Shown here piece by piece: positions 35,169 through 44,734 of a DNA stretch of 64,000 nt (position 1 is the stretch's first letter; each line of letters opens with the position of its first letter). The position numbers were made by a program, and so were the translations under genes. The DNA comes from Belliella pelovolcani (lineage in GTDB: Bacteria > Bacteroidota > Bacteroidia > Cytophagales > Cyclobacteriaceae), in assembly GCF_900156785.1 (NCBI RefSeq), contig NZ_FTOP01000010.1, forward strand, positions 1 through 64,000. Reading direction: 5' to 3'. The notes under the pieces are model-generated. The model saw nothing but the letters and a program-made list of their open reading frames with translations. It did not search any database and was not told where the DNA came from.

Positions 35169-35359
35169 GATTCAAAAATAGGCAATTGATACAAAGCAAT
35201 ATTAATTTTTTGTAGAGAAAAACTTCTAATCATTGAAAATTCATTAATTATTTCTCAACACATCTTTTCAACCATACAAACATTTGGACTGTTTAATATT
35301 TAACTCATTTTGTTTGGAGATACAAGTTGATTATATTGAGTCAAACAAAGCAATAAGTT

Positions 35360-35620
35360 ATGGCAGGCGGTACATCAGGATTTACCATGATTCAGTCAAC
35401 AAAGGATAATCGAAACCTCCGATCAGGAAGAAATAAGATGTCGGATAGTCCCTATGTACGTCCACATGTCAAAACTCAAAACAATGACCCTGAATTATAC
35501 ACAGAATTGATTGCAGAACGATTTGAAAGAAAGTCACAAAGTAGTCAGTATTCAATACTGATTTTCGTAATTCTTGGGATCTTGATCAGTACATTTTTTT
35601 ACATTTTAATGGTCGGCTAA
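35360..35620 (+). CDS. Small tail-anchored membrane protein of unknown function
   Basis: An 86-residue protein with a polar N-terminal part (about 60 residues, rich in Ser, Arg and Asn) and a single C-terminal membrane helix (YSILIFVILGILISTFFYILMVG). The ATG is at 35360. No known family is recognised. It is followed after 72 bp by the YdcF-like gene on the same strand, and the two may form a small unit. Coding is supported by length, a sensible start and a typical membrane-tail composition only. Confidence 0.55.
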   Translation: MAGGTSGFTMIQSTKDNRNLRSGRNKMSDSPYVRPHVKTQNNDPELYTELIAERFERKSQSSQYSILIFVILGILISTFFYILMVG

Positions 35621-35692
35621 ACCCAACAGCCAGACAGCCTTATTTTTTTTGAATCCCAGTTTTTCTATCTTTCTCCAAAATCCCAAGCATCT

Positions 35693-36463
35693 ATGTTTTT
35701 CTACCTTTCTCAATTTCTCAGCTCCTTGGTCATGCCATTGAGTATTTGTATGATTTTGATTGTTTTTGGATTAGTCAAAATCAAAAAAAAAGCAGGAGTA
35801 AAATCTCTCGCTAGTGGAGTAATTTTACTGTTTTTGTTTAGTAATCAATTTCTGAGTAATGAAGCTATCAATGCTTGGGAACCTGACTACAAGATTATTG
35901 CTTCACTACCTGAATTCGAATATGGTATCGTGCTAACTGGAGTTACCAACTTGAGCAAAGAAGTGTATGACAGAACTTTCTTCAACAAAGGCGCTGATAG
36001 GGCCACACAAGCTATACAGCTCTATAAATTAGGGAAAATCAAAAAAATCCTGATCACGGGAGGCCAAGGCTTAAATCCTAGCAATCCCAATACAGAGGCC
36101 GAACTGCTTAGGGATTTCATGTTGATCGCTGGAGTTGAAGAGGCCGATATACTGATAGAAAATAAAGCCAAAAACACCTATCAAAATGCAGCATTAACCA
36201 AGGAGATTTTCAATCAAAATAATATTCCCGCTGAGCAAACACACCTATTGATTACTTCCGCTTTTCATATGAATCGTGCTAAGGGTTGTTTTGACAAGGT
36301 GGGTTTATCAACTGAAACTTTCCCGGTTGACTACTATGGTTACAATAGGAAATTTGACTTGCCTATCTTAATTTATCCTGATCCTTATGCTATTTTTATA
36401 TGGCAAAAGCTCTTCAAAGAGTGGGTAGGTATTGTCATGTATAAAGTTGCCGGTTATTTATAA
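35693..36463 (+). CDS. YdcF/ElyC-like DUF218 membrane protein
   Basis: A 256-residue protein with two N-terminal membrane helices (FLSSLVMPLSICMILIVFGLV and a second near 36-55) and a periplasmic DUF218 domain. The core block is GIVLTGVTN, then RATQAIQLYKLGKIKKILITGGQG, an acidic TEAELLRDFMLIAGV segment, NTYQNAALTKEIF and ITSAFHMNRAKGCF. Relatives (SanA, ElyC, YdcF) affect envelope integrity and lipid-linked sugar use, but no reaction is proven for this group. Start MFFYLSQFL at 35693. It converges with the barrel-protein gene. Confidence 0.85.
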   Translation: MFFYLSQFLSSLVMPLSICMILIVFGLVKIKKKAGVKSLASGVILLFLFSNQFLSNEAINAWEPDYKIIASLPEFEYGIVLTGVTNLSKEVYDRTFFNKGADRATQAIQLYKLGKIKKILITGGQGLNPSNPNTEAELLRDFMLIAGVEEADILIENKAKNTYQNAALTKEIFNQNNIPAEQTHLLITSAFHMNRAKGCFDKVGLSTETFPVDYYGYNRKFDLPILIYPDPYAIFIWQKLFKEWVGIVMYKVAGYL

Positions 36464-36537
36464 TTATGATTTTCTGCAATTGCACTTTTAGATAGCCAAC
36501 AAACCACTGATGTACTAGGAATGCTAAAAATTAATAC

Positions 36538-39500
36538 CTAAAATAAAGCAGTCACCTGCATACGTCCTACATGTACCAATCGTCCCAGACCTTGGGAGTT
36601 TCTTCCTTCGTAGACCATATTCATCTGTAAGCCTTCGCCTATTTTTTGAAGCCAATTGAAGGTCCAGGTGAGGTTATTTCCTACATTTAATGCTTGGAGC
36701 ATTTCATATCCAGTGGGTGAGTTTGGTTGTCCATTGTAATCGATCCGCGTATATTTCAGGTTTGCATTCAGTGTGGTCTTGATCGCTTTGGCATACCTGA
36801 AATCTAATCCCAACTGATTAAGAATGGCTTTTTCTTCAATCTCCTGATTCGCAATATTAACCTTATCAGTATATTGATACATAACTGTGGCTCGGAAGAT
36901 ACTGCTAGGTTGCCAAGCAAGCTCTGGACCCAATCCATATTGCTCTATATTATAATTTCTATTTTCTAAGAAATCGGAAGCTGCATTTCTATTTCCTGAC
37001 ATCAGCAAAAACCTCAAATTCAAAGTAGGATTGAAGTTGAATCGAGTATTAAGCCTCCAATCTTTCTGAAGCAAATCATCAAAGCCACCTGCAAGCAACT
37101 GTTTATTTTGACTGTCAAAAACAGAGAGGTCAAAGCCATACTTAGGCGATGCTCTATTGAAGAAAAAGGAGCTTCTAATCACCTGTCTCACTGAGATCAA
37201 GTCTTCATCTGCAAAACCTCCTACAAAAGGATTGATCCTTTCCCAAAACTCATTAGATGTGATCTTTTTCTCAATACTCAAACTTGTCGTGTTTGAAAAC
37301 TTTTGGAGAAATACCTTCATCCCTTTTTCCTTTCTCCAAGCGTCTGGAAACTTGGCATTGAGCCTATAATTGAAAATAGTAGAATAAGCTTGAATGAAAT
37401 CTGTCGTCGGGACAAACACTTTGATGAAGTTTTTTTCCTCAGGGTTCACGGCTACATAAAATTCATTCAGTTGCTGTACTCCATCCCCATTGTCATCCCT
37501 CCAAGCATGCGTACCCTCTCCTGTGGGAACAGGGAGAAAGACAAATTCTCTCCTGAATTCTCTCCCGTTACCCAAAGCATAAGAAAGTTCATTTCGCAGA
37601 TTCCCTTCAAAGAGATTACTGAGATAATCGATTTTCCCTAGAACTGTGGTTTCTACTTCTTGTGCCAACCGAACAAAACGAAGTTCTCGGTAAGTGAATG
37701 TTCCCTTGAAATCATGATTCCCAAATCGTCTTCGTAAACCATAATTCGTGGCAAAAGCCTCTGTATCCGCCACCAACTGCCCCGCTACCGGGAACTTATC
37801 TTCTCGCCAACTCACATCTGCAAAAAAAGAATAGGGTAAGGTATCATTAGACTTGATATAGATCAGCTGTTCCAAAAAGTTCATGGCAGTGCTTACTACA
37901 GAGTCTGTCTCCACATTACTTACAGCATTCCTGTCTAACATCAGCCTATAACCTGGGACTAAGTATTTACTTTTATAACTCACATCACCTGTATACCTAA
38001 GCCAATCAGAGTTGAGATTCCGAATATCGCTGTCAAGCTTGAAGAATTCATTTTTGACATAGATGCGCTTACCCACAACCTGATTGAGCGTAGCCAGGTG
38101 TTGTGTACCTGCAAGAATTTCGCCTCTATTTCTCAAATTGAATCTGTAAGAAAATGCCTGATCAGCATCCTTCCTTAGAGACACTTCGGTATTGAAAATG
38201 CGCTCGTTGGCAGAAGATTGTAAATCCTCCTGGGTCAAACTCCAATCTCTATCAAATTCAATATATCTCAATCGATCAATGAAGCTAAAGCTGGAAGAGT
38301 TATACTCAAATTCAGTAAGTGCATTGAATTTATATCCTTTTGCTTTTTGAAAACTTCTATTCTCTGACAGTATTCCCGACTTCAACGCAAAACCACTATT
38401 ATCTTCATTGTCTAATTCTGAAAATAAATTATCATCCGTATTTGAAAATGCAAATTCTGTATAAGCTTGTTCATGCGCGCTTAATTTGACCCTAGTACCT
38501 GCAGTGAGCATTTGCCGCTTGTTGGGGGCTGGCAGTTGGGAAAGTATGGAAAACCGACCCTGAGGCACTCCATTTACTCTGGGCACATATTCATAAACAG
38601 GACCATTCGCTACTTGCTGTGAGCGGATATAATCCCCATTTCTTTGACCTACCTCTGAGAAACTGACTGCAAAAAAAGCTTCTTCGGGATTGGTGGAGTA
38701 TTCATAAAAAACGACAGGCAGTCCTCTATCATCAAATGATTCCAGTCTTCGATATAGAATCCTATTTGGGTCGAAAGCAATGGAATCAACTCGAGGTACT
38801 GCAGCCGCTTCTAGGTTGTCCCCAACTGAAGCTAACAGACTTTTTTCTGCATCCGAAAACTCAAAAAACAAGGGTCTGTTCCTATTATCTTGTTCTCTAT
38901 AAAAGTTCATGTAGAGAGACACATTTTCTGTTTCTTGAATATGGTTCGCTGTAAGAATTGACCTAGAATAATTCCTCTCAGCATACTCAAAGTCAATTCT
39001 TACCCTGGAATATTGAGTAATCAGTACATTGGGTGTGAAGGTGATTTCCCCTTGGTTGTAATCTATGACATAATCATAGTTAAAACCCCGCTGCAATTGC
39101 TTCCCATCCAAAAAAACTCGCTCTGAATTGGCCATGATAATGACAAAACGTTCGTTTTGAGGACCGGGAATCCTGTATGGGCCCAAAGTACCTTCAAAAA
39201 TCTCCAATTGTATCGAGGCAAACTTTCCCTTTGCCACAGATGCAGCCGCTTGAGTTGACACCTTCCATTTATCTCCTATTTGGTAATTTGTGGTGAGTTG
39301 TGCTCCCTGTACATTTTTATAGTAGCGCAAAAATTCAGATTTTCTTTGCCTCAAAACCACATCCCCAGCTGCTAAATTGAATTTATCATTATAAATCTCC
39401 ACCAACACATTATCAAAGTCTTGCAACTGCTGTGTATTTCCCTCTGGCTGAAATGGTACATTTTGATCTGTGATACTCGCCCTGATGTTAAGGTTTTCGG

Positions 39501-40011
39501 ATAGTTCTCCTGACATCTGCAAGTTTAATGAAGAGTTTACGAAAACATTCTGAGTATTACCAAATGACACTCCTCTAGTCAAATTACCTGACTTATAAAG
39601 GTTAGTAGACGGAAAAAGCTCCTCTCGAAAATCAAAAGCAGGAATAGCTTGCACCCTATTATCTCTAAACATGGCCATGGAATCATAATCCTGCATCAAT
39701 GTCCTCCTGGCTACCGTCTGATGCAAGCTATAGGGAAATGTCTGATAACAAATTTGAAGCGAATCCGTTCTCAAATCTTCCTCGAGATCAACTTTGATTG
39801 CACCAGAGTTCAAGCTGTATTTAAAGGTATAAGCTTGCTTATTTTTGTCTTGGATTTTGATGGTTTCTTCAATGACGGAAAGTGAATCTAACAAAGTCCA
39901 ACTTTTGAGCTGTTCTACAGCAAACCACTTACAGTTCTCTTCCTGAGCGCTGACCCAAGATGATGAAAGTATGATGATCCCCAGCAGTAAAAATCTTCTC
40001 AAAGCAAACAT
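36538..40011 (-). CDS. Large predicted outer-membrane beta-barrel protein, uncharacterised
   Basis: A 1157-residue secreted protein. It begins with a signal peptide (MFALRRFLLLGIIILSSSWVSAQ) and has no plug or TonB box that can be seen. A segment near 160-300 (VSFGNTQNVFVNSSLNLQMSG, DVVLRQRKSEFLRYYKNVQGAQL) and a domain near 265-340 (PYRIPGPQNERFVIIMANSERVFLDG, YDYVIDYNQGEITFTP, RIDFEYAERNYSRS) precede a long run of alternating strands. The chain ends in a terminal Phe (VTALF), typical for proteins inserted by BamA. The early domain is reminiscent of segments in large Bacteroidota surface proteins such as SprA, but this is only a resemblance. Function unknown. It follows the sensor kinase gene by 87 bp on the same strand. 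Confidence 0.75.
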   Translation of the reverse strand: MFALRRFLLLGIIILSSSWVSAQEENCKWFAVEQLKSWTLLDSLSVIEETIKIQDKNKQAYTFKYSLNSGAIKVDLEEDLRTDSLQICYQTFPYSLHQTVARRTLMQDYDSMAMFRDNRVQAIPAFDFREELFPSTNLYKSGNLTRGVSFGNTQNVFVNSSLNLQMSGELSENLNIRASITDQNVPFQPEGNTQQLQDFDNVLVEIYNDKFNLAAGDVVLRQRKSEFLRYYKNVQGAQLTTNYQIGDKWKVSTQAAASVAKGKFASIQLEIFEGTLGPYRIPGPQNERFVIIMANSERVFLDGKQLQRGFNYDYVIDYNQGEITFTPNVLITQYSRVRIDFEYAERNYSRSILTANHIQETENVSLYMNFYREQDNRNRPLFFEFSDAEKSLLASVGDNLEAAAVPRVDSIAFDPNRILYRRLESFDDRGLPVVFYEYSTNPEEAFFAVSFSEVGQRNGDYIRSQQVANGPVYEYVPRVNGVPQGRFSILSQLPAPNKRQMLTAGTRVKLSAHEQAYTEFAFSNTDDNLFSELDNEDNSGFALKSGILSENRSFQKAKGYKFNALTEFEYNSSSFSFIDRLRYIEFDRDWSLTQEDLQSSANERIFNTEVSLRKDADQAFSYRFNLRNRGEILAGTQHLATLNQVVGKRIYVKNEFFKLDSDIRNLNSDWLRYTGDVSYKSKYLVPGYRLMLDRNAVSNVETDSVVSTAMNFLEQLIYIKSNDTLPYSFFADVSWREDKFPVAGQLVADTEAFATNYGLRRRFGNHDFKGTFTYRELRFVRLAQEVETTVLGKIDYLSNLFEGNLRNELSYALGNGREFRREFVFLPVPTGEGTHAWRDDNGDGVQQLNEFYVAVNPEEKNFIKVFVPTTDFIQAYSTIFNYRLNAKFPDAWRKEKGMKVFLQKFSNTTSLSIEKKITSNEFWERINPFVGGFADEDLISVRQVIRSSFFFNRASPKYGFDLSVFDSQNKQLLAGGFDDLLQKDWRLNTRFNFNPTLNLRFLLMSGNRNAASDFLENRNYNIEQYGLGPELAWQPSSIFRATVMYQYTDKVNIANQEIEEKAILNQLGLDFRYAKAIKTTLNANLKYTRIDYNGQPNSPTGYEMLQALNVGNNLTWTFNWLQKIGEGLQMNMVYEGRNSQGLGRLVHVGRMQVTALF

Positions 40012-40098
40012 TTAATGACTAATATGTTTACTAAGGTAATATTTTAGACGATAAAATAATGTTACTTTTTCAGGTAGATGAATGCTTATCAGTGATTA

Positions 40099-43000
40099 TC
40101 ATTGACTAGTCAAGTCAAATGTTAAATAGAAGGTTGTACCTTTTCCTAATTCTGTTTCAAACCATATATTCCCACCTGCAGTCTCTACTCCTCTCTTAGC
40201 GATTGCCAATCCCAGACCAGAGCCTTCTGATTTGGTACTAAAATTCGGAATGAATATTTTATCCTTCAGATCATCCGAGATTCCCTTGCCATTATCTTTG
40301 ATTTTTAAGACAACCTTACTTTCATCTTTCACTTCCAAAGTCACTTCAATTTTTGGCTTCTTGGGAGGCTCTACGGCTTGGATACCATTGATGATCAGGT
40401 TAGCGATGACCCTCCCAAACAACTGGTCATCTCCTATGACCATAAGCGGGACTGCATTGGTTTTGTCCTCAAGTTTCAATGTTCCCTTTTCTCGATTCTT
40501 AAACAACTCTATGCTCTCTTGCACCACAATTCTAAAGTCCATGATTTCATTTTTAGGCAATGGCATCTTGGCAAAAGTAGAGAATGATGTAGCGATATCA
40601 CTCAGTGTATCCACCTGATGAATCAGCGTTTCTATCGGTTTTTTGAGTTTTTCCGTATCATCTAATTTACCCATCGTCTGAAGTCGAAGTAGATGCTGAA
40701 GGGTAAGCTTCATAGGAGTAAGTGGATTTTTGATCTCATGAGCCACTTGTTTAGCCATTTCCCTCCATGCTGATTCTTTTTCAGTATTGGCAAGGGTCTT
40801 CTTACTTGCTTCTAGCTTAAATAGCATGTTATTATATTCGTTGACAAGTAGACCTATCTCATCGTCTGTAGGCCAGTACATGGGTTCATTACTGTCCAAA
40901 TCTGTATTTTTCAGTTTTTGAGTCAACAGATTGAAAGGAAACGTCAGATTCTTCGATACGAAATAAGAAACAAAAAGGAAAATGATGAAAATCAGCACAA
41001 AAATATTGGCAATATTACTCAATACATCTGCAATCAATAAATCAAGTTCAGACTCGGATTCGAAAAAAGGAATTGAAACAATGGCGCGAATCTGCTGACT
41101 ATCTGAGGATCGGATTGCTAGATATACAGTTTTGAAATTCAATTCCCCGATACTTTCTTCGAGTAAGGATCTATTATTCTGCTTTTCGATTACCTCAGAG
41201 ATCGCTCTAGGATTAATATATTTAGTCAATATTCCTTTATCAAAAGTATTTGGCTGAGAAGTAGCCAATAGATGTCCTTCAGAATCATAAACGTTGATCT
41301 CTACATTGGTGGTGCCCGCGAGGTTATTGACCATTTCTACAAAATCATCTCGATCAGCTTCACCTATCGCTTGCCGCTCCAATACTGCAGATAGATTATC
41401 TCCCACCAAGGACGCTTTTTGAAAGTACTGCCTATGTAGTTCCTCCCTGTAAGAGTTGGTCAATAATCCAATGATAATCAAACTAATAATTAGAATCGGG
41501 AAGAAGAAAGCAAAATTCAGATACATCTGAAGCTTGGTAGCATAATTAAAATTGAAATTTCGAACACCATTTCTAAGCGTAAAGCAGAGGATACTCAATA
41601 AAGTCAAAATAATGAAGGCTACGAAAAACAAAGAAATATCAGCTAAAATGTAATAAACAGGATAAACTGGCGTGGAGACCACCACCATTCTTTCTTCATT
41701 CTCTACAGCTAGATGATGATACTTTCTAAGATAAATCCCTGATGATTTCAGCTTGGGATTAGTCTGAAACATCTCTAAATCTAATGCCCTATAATTAAAT
41801 ATACCAACTGAATATGAAAGCCTACCTTCCTCAAAAACAGCAAAATCAAAATCTCTTTCTCCATAATTGACATTGTATTTCCTATCCATCAACAGCTTAG
41901 GAAACACAGCCGAAGGTTGAATTTTCAGTTGTCGCAATTCCAGAAAAACAGTTCCAATGAAATTGTCATCTCTATATAATGGGATAAAAACCACATACCT
42001 ATTCCCAAAGCCTTCCTCTAGCCCTTTGACAAAGTATAAATCTCTAACTGATGTTGCATTATCACTTTTGATGTAGGCCATTCGCAGGTCTTGTAGCTTT
42101 TCCTCAGATAACCGATCTATGACGTTATCACCGATTGCATTGAATACCTTTACCCTTAGATCGTATTGATCAAAGTAATTGATGATATGAAATTTTCTAA
42201 TTTTCCTTTCAATTGCCTCGTTAGATTGGAATGGATCGATAAGGGTGTTTTTTATAAAAAGATCGTTCTTGATCCTTTCCATGATGCCTGCTAAATAAAA
42301 CTCGGCCATAACATCATTTTCTACTAGCTGCTGTGTACCAAATCTAACTTTAGCTTGAAGCTGCCTTTCCAAAAAAACCTCATGTGAAGCTATTCCAGTA
42401 ATCACAGCACCAATAAGACAACCAAAGAAGAATGTCAAAAAAGTATTGAAGCCTAACTTGAAAATATTCTTGTAAAGCTCAAAACTGATGATTGAAAACA
42501 AAAGAATGAAGTGAGCAGAAAAGGCAATAAAGTAAACCCAATTGTAATACCCAAGAAAAACTCCTACAGGGACAGAAAAATAGAGCAAAATCCTCAAAGC
42601 TACAATCTTCTCAATTTTCTCTCCACTCAACACTAAATTGATCCCTAAAATGGAAAAAAGTAAATACATCGCTCCTCCGAAAAATATAATCAGTAAACTG
42701 ATTAGCTTGAAATAATCAAAAGATGGAATCGACAGAATATTGAGGTCCCATTGACTATTGCTAAGAATATTAATGTAGAGACCATAAAATAACATCAACA
42801 AAATTGTTGACCCTGTATATGCAAGAAAGACAAAAAGACCTGGCTTGAAGCGAGATCTAAATTGATTGAATTTTTGTTGAAAACTTTTCCCTGCGAAAAC
42901 AGCCAAAATCAATAAAAAAATTATCAATGAACATATTGTATTTAGTAATAAATCTCCCAAACTAGGATTGAACCAAGAAGAAGCATACTTACTAGAGTCA

Positions 43001-43809
43001 AATAATTCGAAGTCAAAATAATCTTGAGGAAAGTGAAAAAAGAGCATAAAAGCCCTAATCGTCAATAATATCCCCAATGAATAAACAATAGCTAGATTAC
43101 GCTTGCCCTTGTACCATATAGTAGATACTAAGCCATAACCTAGAATAACTACAAGTGAGAGCAAGGAAAAAAAGAATACTAAAAGTGTGATATTCTTTTC
43201 TTTGGTCACGGGCTGATAGCCTGATTCAAACCTTATTGAAAATATATATTCTCCTTTGATACTCTTCAGATGAGCTGATGCTAAAGCGTCAGCTTCAGAA
43301 AATAATTGAACTCTATTGTTGCCAAACAATTCTGGATTCAACCCAGTTCTCAAAAAATCATTTTGAACTTCTCTTTTATAATTGAGCGGATATAGTTGTA
43401 CCAACCAGTAGGTACTTTCCGCTCTCTTTACATTTCTTAATCTGAGATAATAAATGGCTCTGCTATCTTCATATAACTGGTGTGCTCTGGATTTATCAAT
43501 ATTTTCTAAATCGGGAGAATGAAGAAAGTTTGACCAAAAAACAAGCTGATCTGAAGCATCAAATAAAAAATAAGGATGGTGATTATCAATAATTAACTTC
43601 GAAAAATTAAGTGTATCCTCAGGTCGATTATTCATCAATAAAGTTATGAAATCCTCGTCGAACTCCTTTTCTATCTCGTTGATTCTCTCCTGAATTGGAT
43701 CTGAAAATTTATCAATTGAATGTCCTCTTCCAACAAAATAATTCATCGCCAATAGAATCCCTATGGCGAAAATGGATGATAAAAGAATCAGTCGTTTTTT
43801 CTTGAGCAT
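40099..43809 (-). CDS. Large multi-domain membrane sensor histidine kinase, NtrY-like
   Basis: A roughly 1236-residue kinase. One membrane helix near the start (LILLSSIFAIGILLAMNYF) precedes an extracellular domain of about 180 residues. A block of about eight helices follows, then a second extracellular sensor region, another helix near 735, a further sensor domain, and a helix near 970. A HAMP-like linker leads to HisKA with the phospho-accepting His in QVAHEIKNPLTPMKLTLQHLL (about 1024), and HATPase motifs (NLIINGIQAV, DNGKGISDD, GSGLGLAIAKRG) end the protein. ATG at 43809 (MLKKKRLI) is chosen over an upstream TTG because the latter adds a basic, non-signal stretch. No response regulator is adjacent. 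Confidence 0.85.
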   Translation of the reverse strand: MLKKKRLILLSSIFAIGILLAMNYFVGRGHSIDKFSDPIQERINEIEKEFDEDFITLLMNNRPEDTLNFSKLIIDNHHPYFLFDASDQLVFWSNFLHSPDLENIDKSRAHQLYEDSRAIYYLRLRNVKRAESTYWLVQLYPLNYKREVQNDFLRTGLNPELFGNNRVQLFSEADALASAHLKSIKGEYIFSIRFESGYQPVTKEKNITLLVFFFSLLSLVVILGYGLVSTIWYKGKRNLAIVYSLGILLTIRAFMLFFHFPQDYFDFELFDSSKYASSWFNPSLGDLLLNTICSLIIFLLILAVFAGKSFQQKFNQFRSRFKPGLFVFLAYTGSTILLMLFYGLYINILSNSQWDLNILSIPSFDYFKLISLLIIFFGGAMYLLFSILGINLVLSGEKIEKIVALRILLYFSVPVGVFLGYYNWVYFIAFSAHFILLFSIISFELYKNIFKLGFNTFLTFFFGCLIGAVITGIASHEVFLERQLQAKVRFGTQQLVENDVMAEFYLAGIMERIKNDLFIKNTLIDPFQSNEAIERKIRKFHIINYFDQYDLRVKVFNAIGDNVIDRLSEEKLQDLRMAYIKSDNATSVRDLYFVKGLEEGFGNRYVVFIPLYRDDNFIGTVFLELRQLKIQPSAVFPKLLMDRKYNVNYGERDFDFAVFEEGRLSYSVGIFNYRALDLEMFQTNPKLKSSGIYLRKYHHLAVENEERMVVVSTPVYPVYYILADISLFFVAFIILTLLSILCFTLRNGVRNFNFNYATKLQMYLNFAFFFPILIISLIIIGLLTNSYREELHRQYFQKASLVGDNLSAVLERQAIGEADRDDFVEMVNNLAGTTNVEINVYDSEGHLLATSQPNTFDKGILTKYINPRAISEVIEKQNNRSLLEESIGELNFKTVYLAIRSSDSQQIRAIVSIPFFESESELDLLIADVLSNIANIFVLIFIIFLFVSYFVSKNLTFPFNLLTQKLKNTDLDSNEPMYWPTDDEIGLLVNEYNNMLFKLEASKKTLANTEKESAWREMAKQVAHEIKNPLTPMKLTLQHLLRLQTMGKLDDTEKLKKPIETLIHQVDTLSDIATSFSTFAKMPLPKNEIMDFRIVVQESIELFKNREKGTLKLEDKTNAVPLMVIGDDQLFGRVIANLIINGIQAVEPPKKPKIEVTLEVKDESKVVLKIKDNGKGISDDLKDKIFIPNFSTKSEGSGLGLAIAKRGVETAGGNIWFETELGKGTTFYLTFDLTSQ

Positions 43810-43883
43810 AATCTTGATAAAAGTAAAAAAGCAAAGTCTATTATCAAACTTTGCTCCTTTTATTACTAAATTCAAAAATCATA

Positions 43884-44147
43884 CTAAAACTTTTCTCCCT
43901 GAAAGATAAATTTAGACTTTCTCTTTTTTGCATTTCTGTACCATAAGAAACCAATCACAGCAGCAATGAGATATGGCATGGTGAAGAGGTACAAAATACC
44001 CGTATTCAAACCAGCACCAATCGTAGTTTCACCATTGCTGACGTTATTCTCTACTGAAGCTCTACACATGGCACATTGTGCAAATGAAGATATTTGGATC
44101 ATCATTGACCCAATGAATAAAAAGAAGATTTTTGAAAGCTTTGTCAT
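43884..44147 (-). CDS. Small secreted membrane protein with CxxC motif
   Basis: An 87-residue protein starting at MTKLSKIFFLFIG. It has a signal-like helix ending in SSFAQ, a mature N-terminus CAMCRASVENN with a Cys-x-x-Cys pair, one membrane helix (ILYLFTMPYLIAAVIGFLWY) and a basic tail. The same type of small protein is commonly placed next to SCO and DUF420 genes in Bacteroidota, where it probably takes part in oxidase assembly or copper delivery; this is inference from position and the CxxC only. It follows the DUF420 gene by 32 bp. Confidence 0.7.
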   Translation of the reverse strand: MTKLSKIFFLFIGSMMIQISSFAQCAMCRASVENNVSNGETTIGAGLNTGILYLFTMPYLIAAVIGFLWYRNAKKRKSKFIFQGEKF

Positions 44148-44179
44148 GACTTTAATAACGCTGGAATTCAAAAGATAGT

Positions 44180-44734
44180 TTAGAAGCTATAATAAGGACT
44201 GATCATTAGGTATACTACCACCCCAGTTATAGTCACGTAGAGCCATATTGGATAGGCAAACCTCACTACTTTTCTATGCTTATCCCGCTGATCTGTATAG
44301 CCATAATAATACGCCAACAATATAGGAAATAGAGCCACAGCAGCTAGAATAATATGTGTGATCAATATAAAGAAATATACAGATCTAATCCATCCTTCTC
44401 CACCAAAGGAAGTACTTTCAGCTGAAGCATGATATATCACATAAGAAACCAAAAATACCGCTCCCAAGGTAAAAGCAGTAGTCATGGATGCACGATGCAA
44501 TTGTATATTTTTATTCTTTATAAATATCAATCCAGCAATCAAAGCAATAGTAGCAGCAGTATTGATCACTGCGTTGAGATGAGGTAAGAAATATACCCAA
44601 TCACTCGCCAAATCTAATTTAGTCGGCATAAACAGCAATACAGCAACCACTATAGGAACAGCCACCGCTATCACAGTTACTATCCTAATAATCCCTTTGT
44701 CCTCTGCATTATTCATTAAACTATTCTTTTCCAT
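44180..44734 (-). CDS. DUF420 membrane protein (CtaM-like oxidase assembly factor)
   Basis: A 184-residue protein with four to five membrane helices (VIAVAVPIVVAVLLFM, VINTAATIALIAGLIFI, AFTLGAVFLVSYVIYHA, FFILITHIILAAVALFPILLAYY, WLYVTITGVVVYLMI). HASAEST and THIILA contain conserved His residues of DUF420. In Staphylococcus a related protein (CtaM) is needed to build an aa3 oxidase. Its start overlaps the SCO gene by 14 bp, so translation is coupled, consistent with a shared job in cytochrome oxidase assembly. Confidence 0.88.
   Translation of the reverse strand: MEKNSLMNNAEDKGIIRIVTVIAVAVPIVVAVLLFMPTKLDLASDWVYFLPHLNAVINTAATIALIAGLIFIKNKNIQLHRASMTTAFTLGAVFLVSYVIYHASAESTSFGGEGWIRSVYFFILITHIILAAVALFPILLAYYYGYTDQRDKHRKVVRFAYPIWLYVTITGVVVYLMISPYYSF

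Noticed and set aside
35173-35180. TATTTTTG on the minus strand before the FAD/Fe-S dehydrogenase as a promoter
   Set aside because: It is only 5 bp from the ATG, so transcription would begin at or past the start codon.
43810-43875. TTG start extending the sensor kinase by 22 residues
   Set aside because: The added part is basic and not signal-like; ATG at 43809 directly precedes the first membrane helix.
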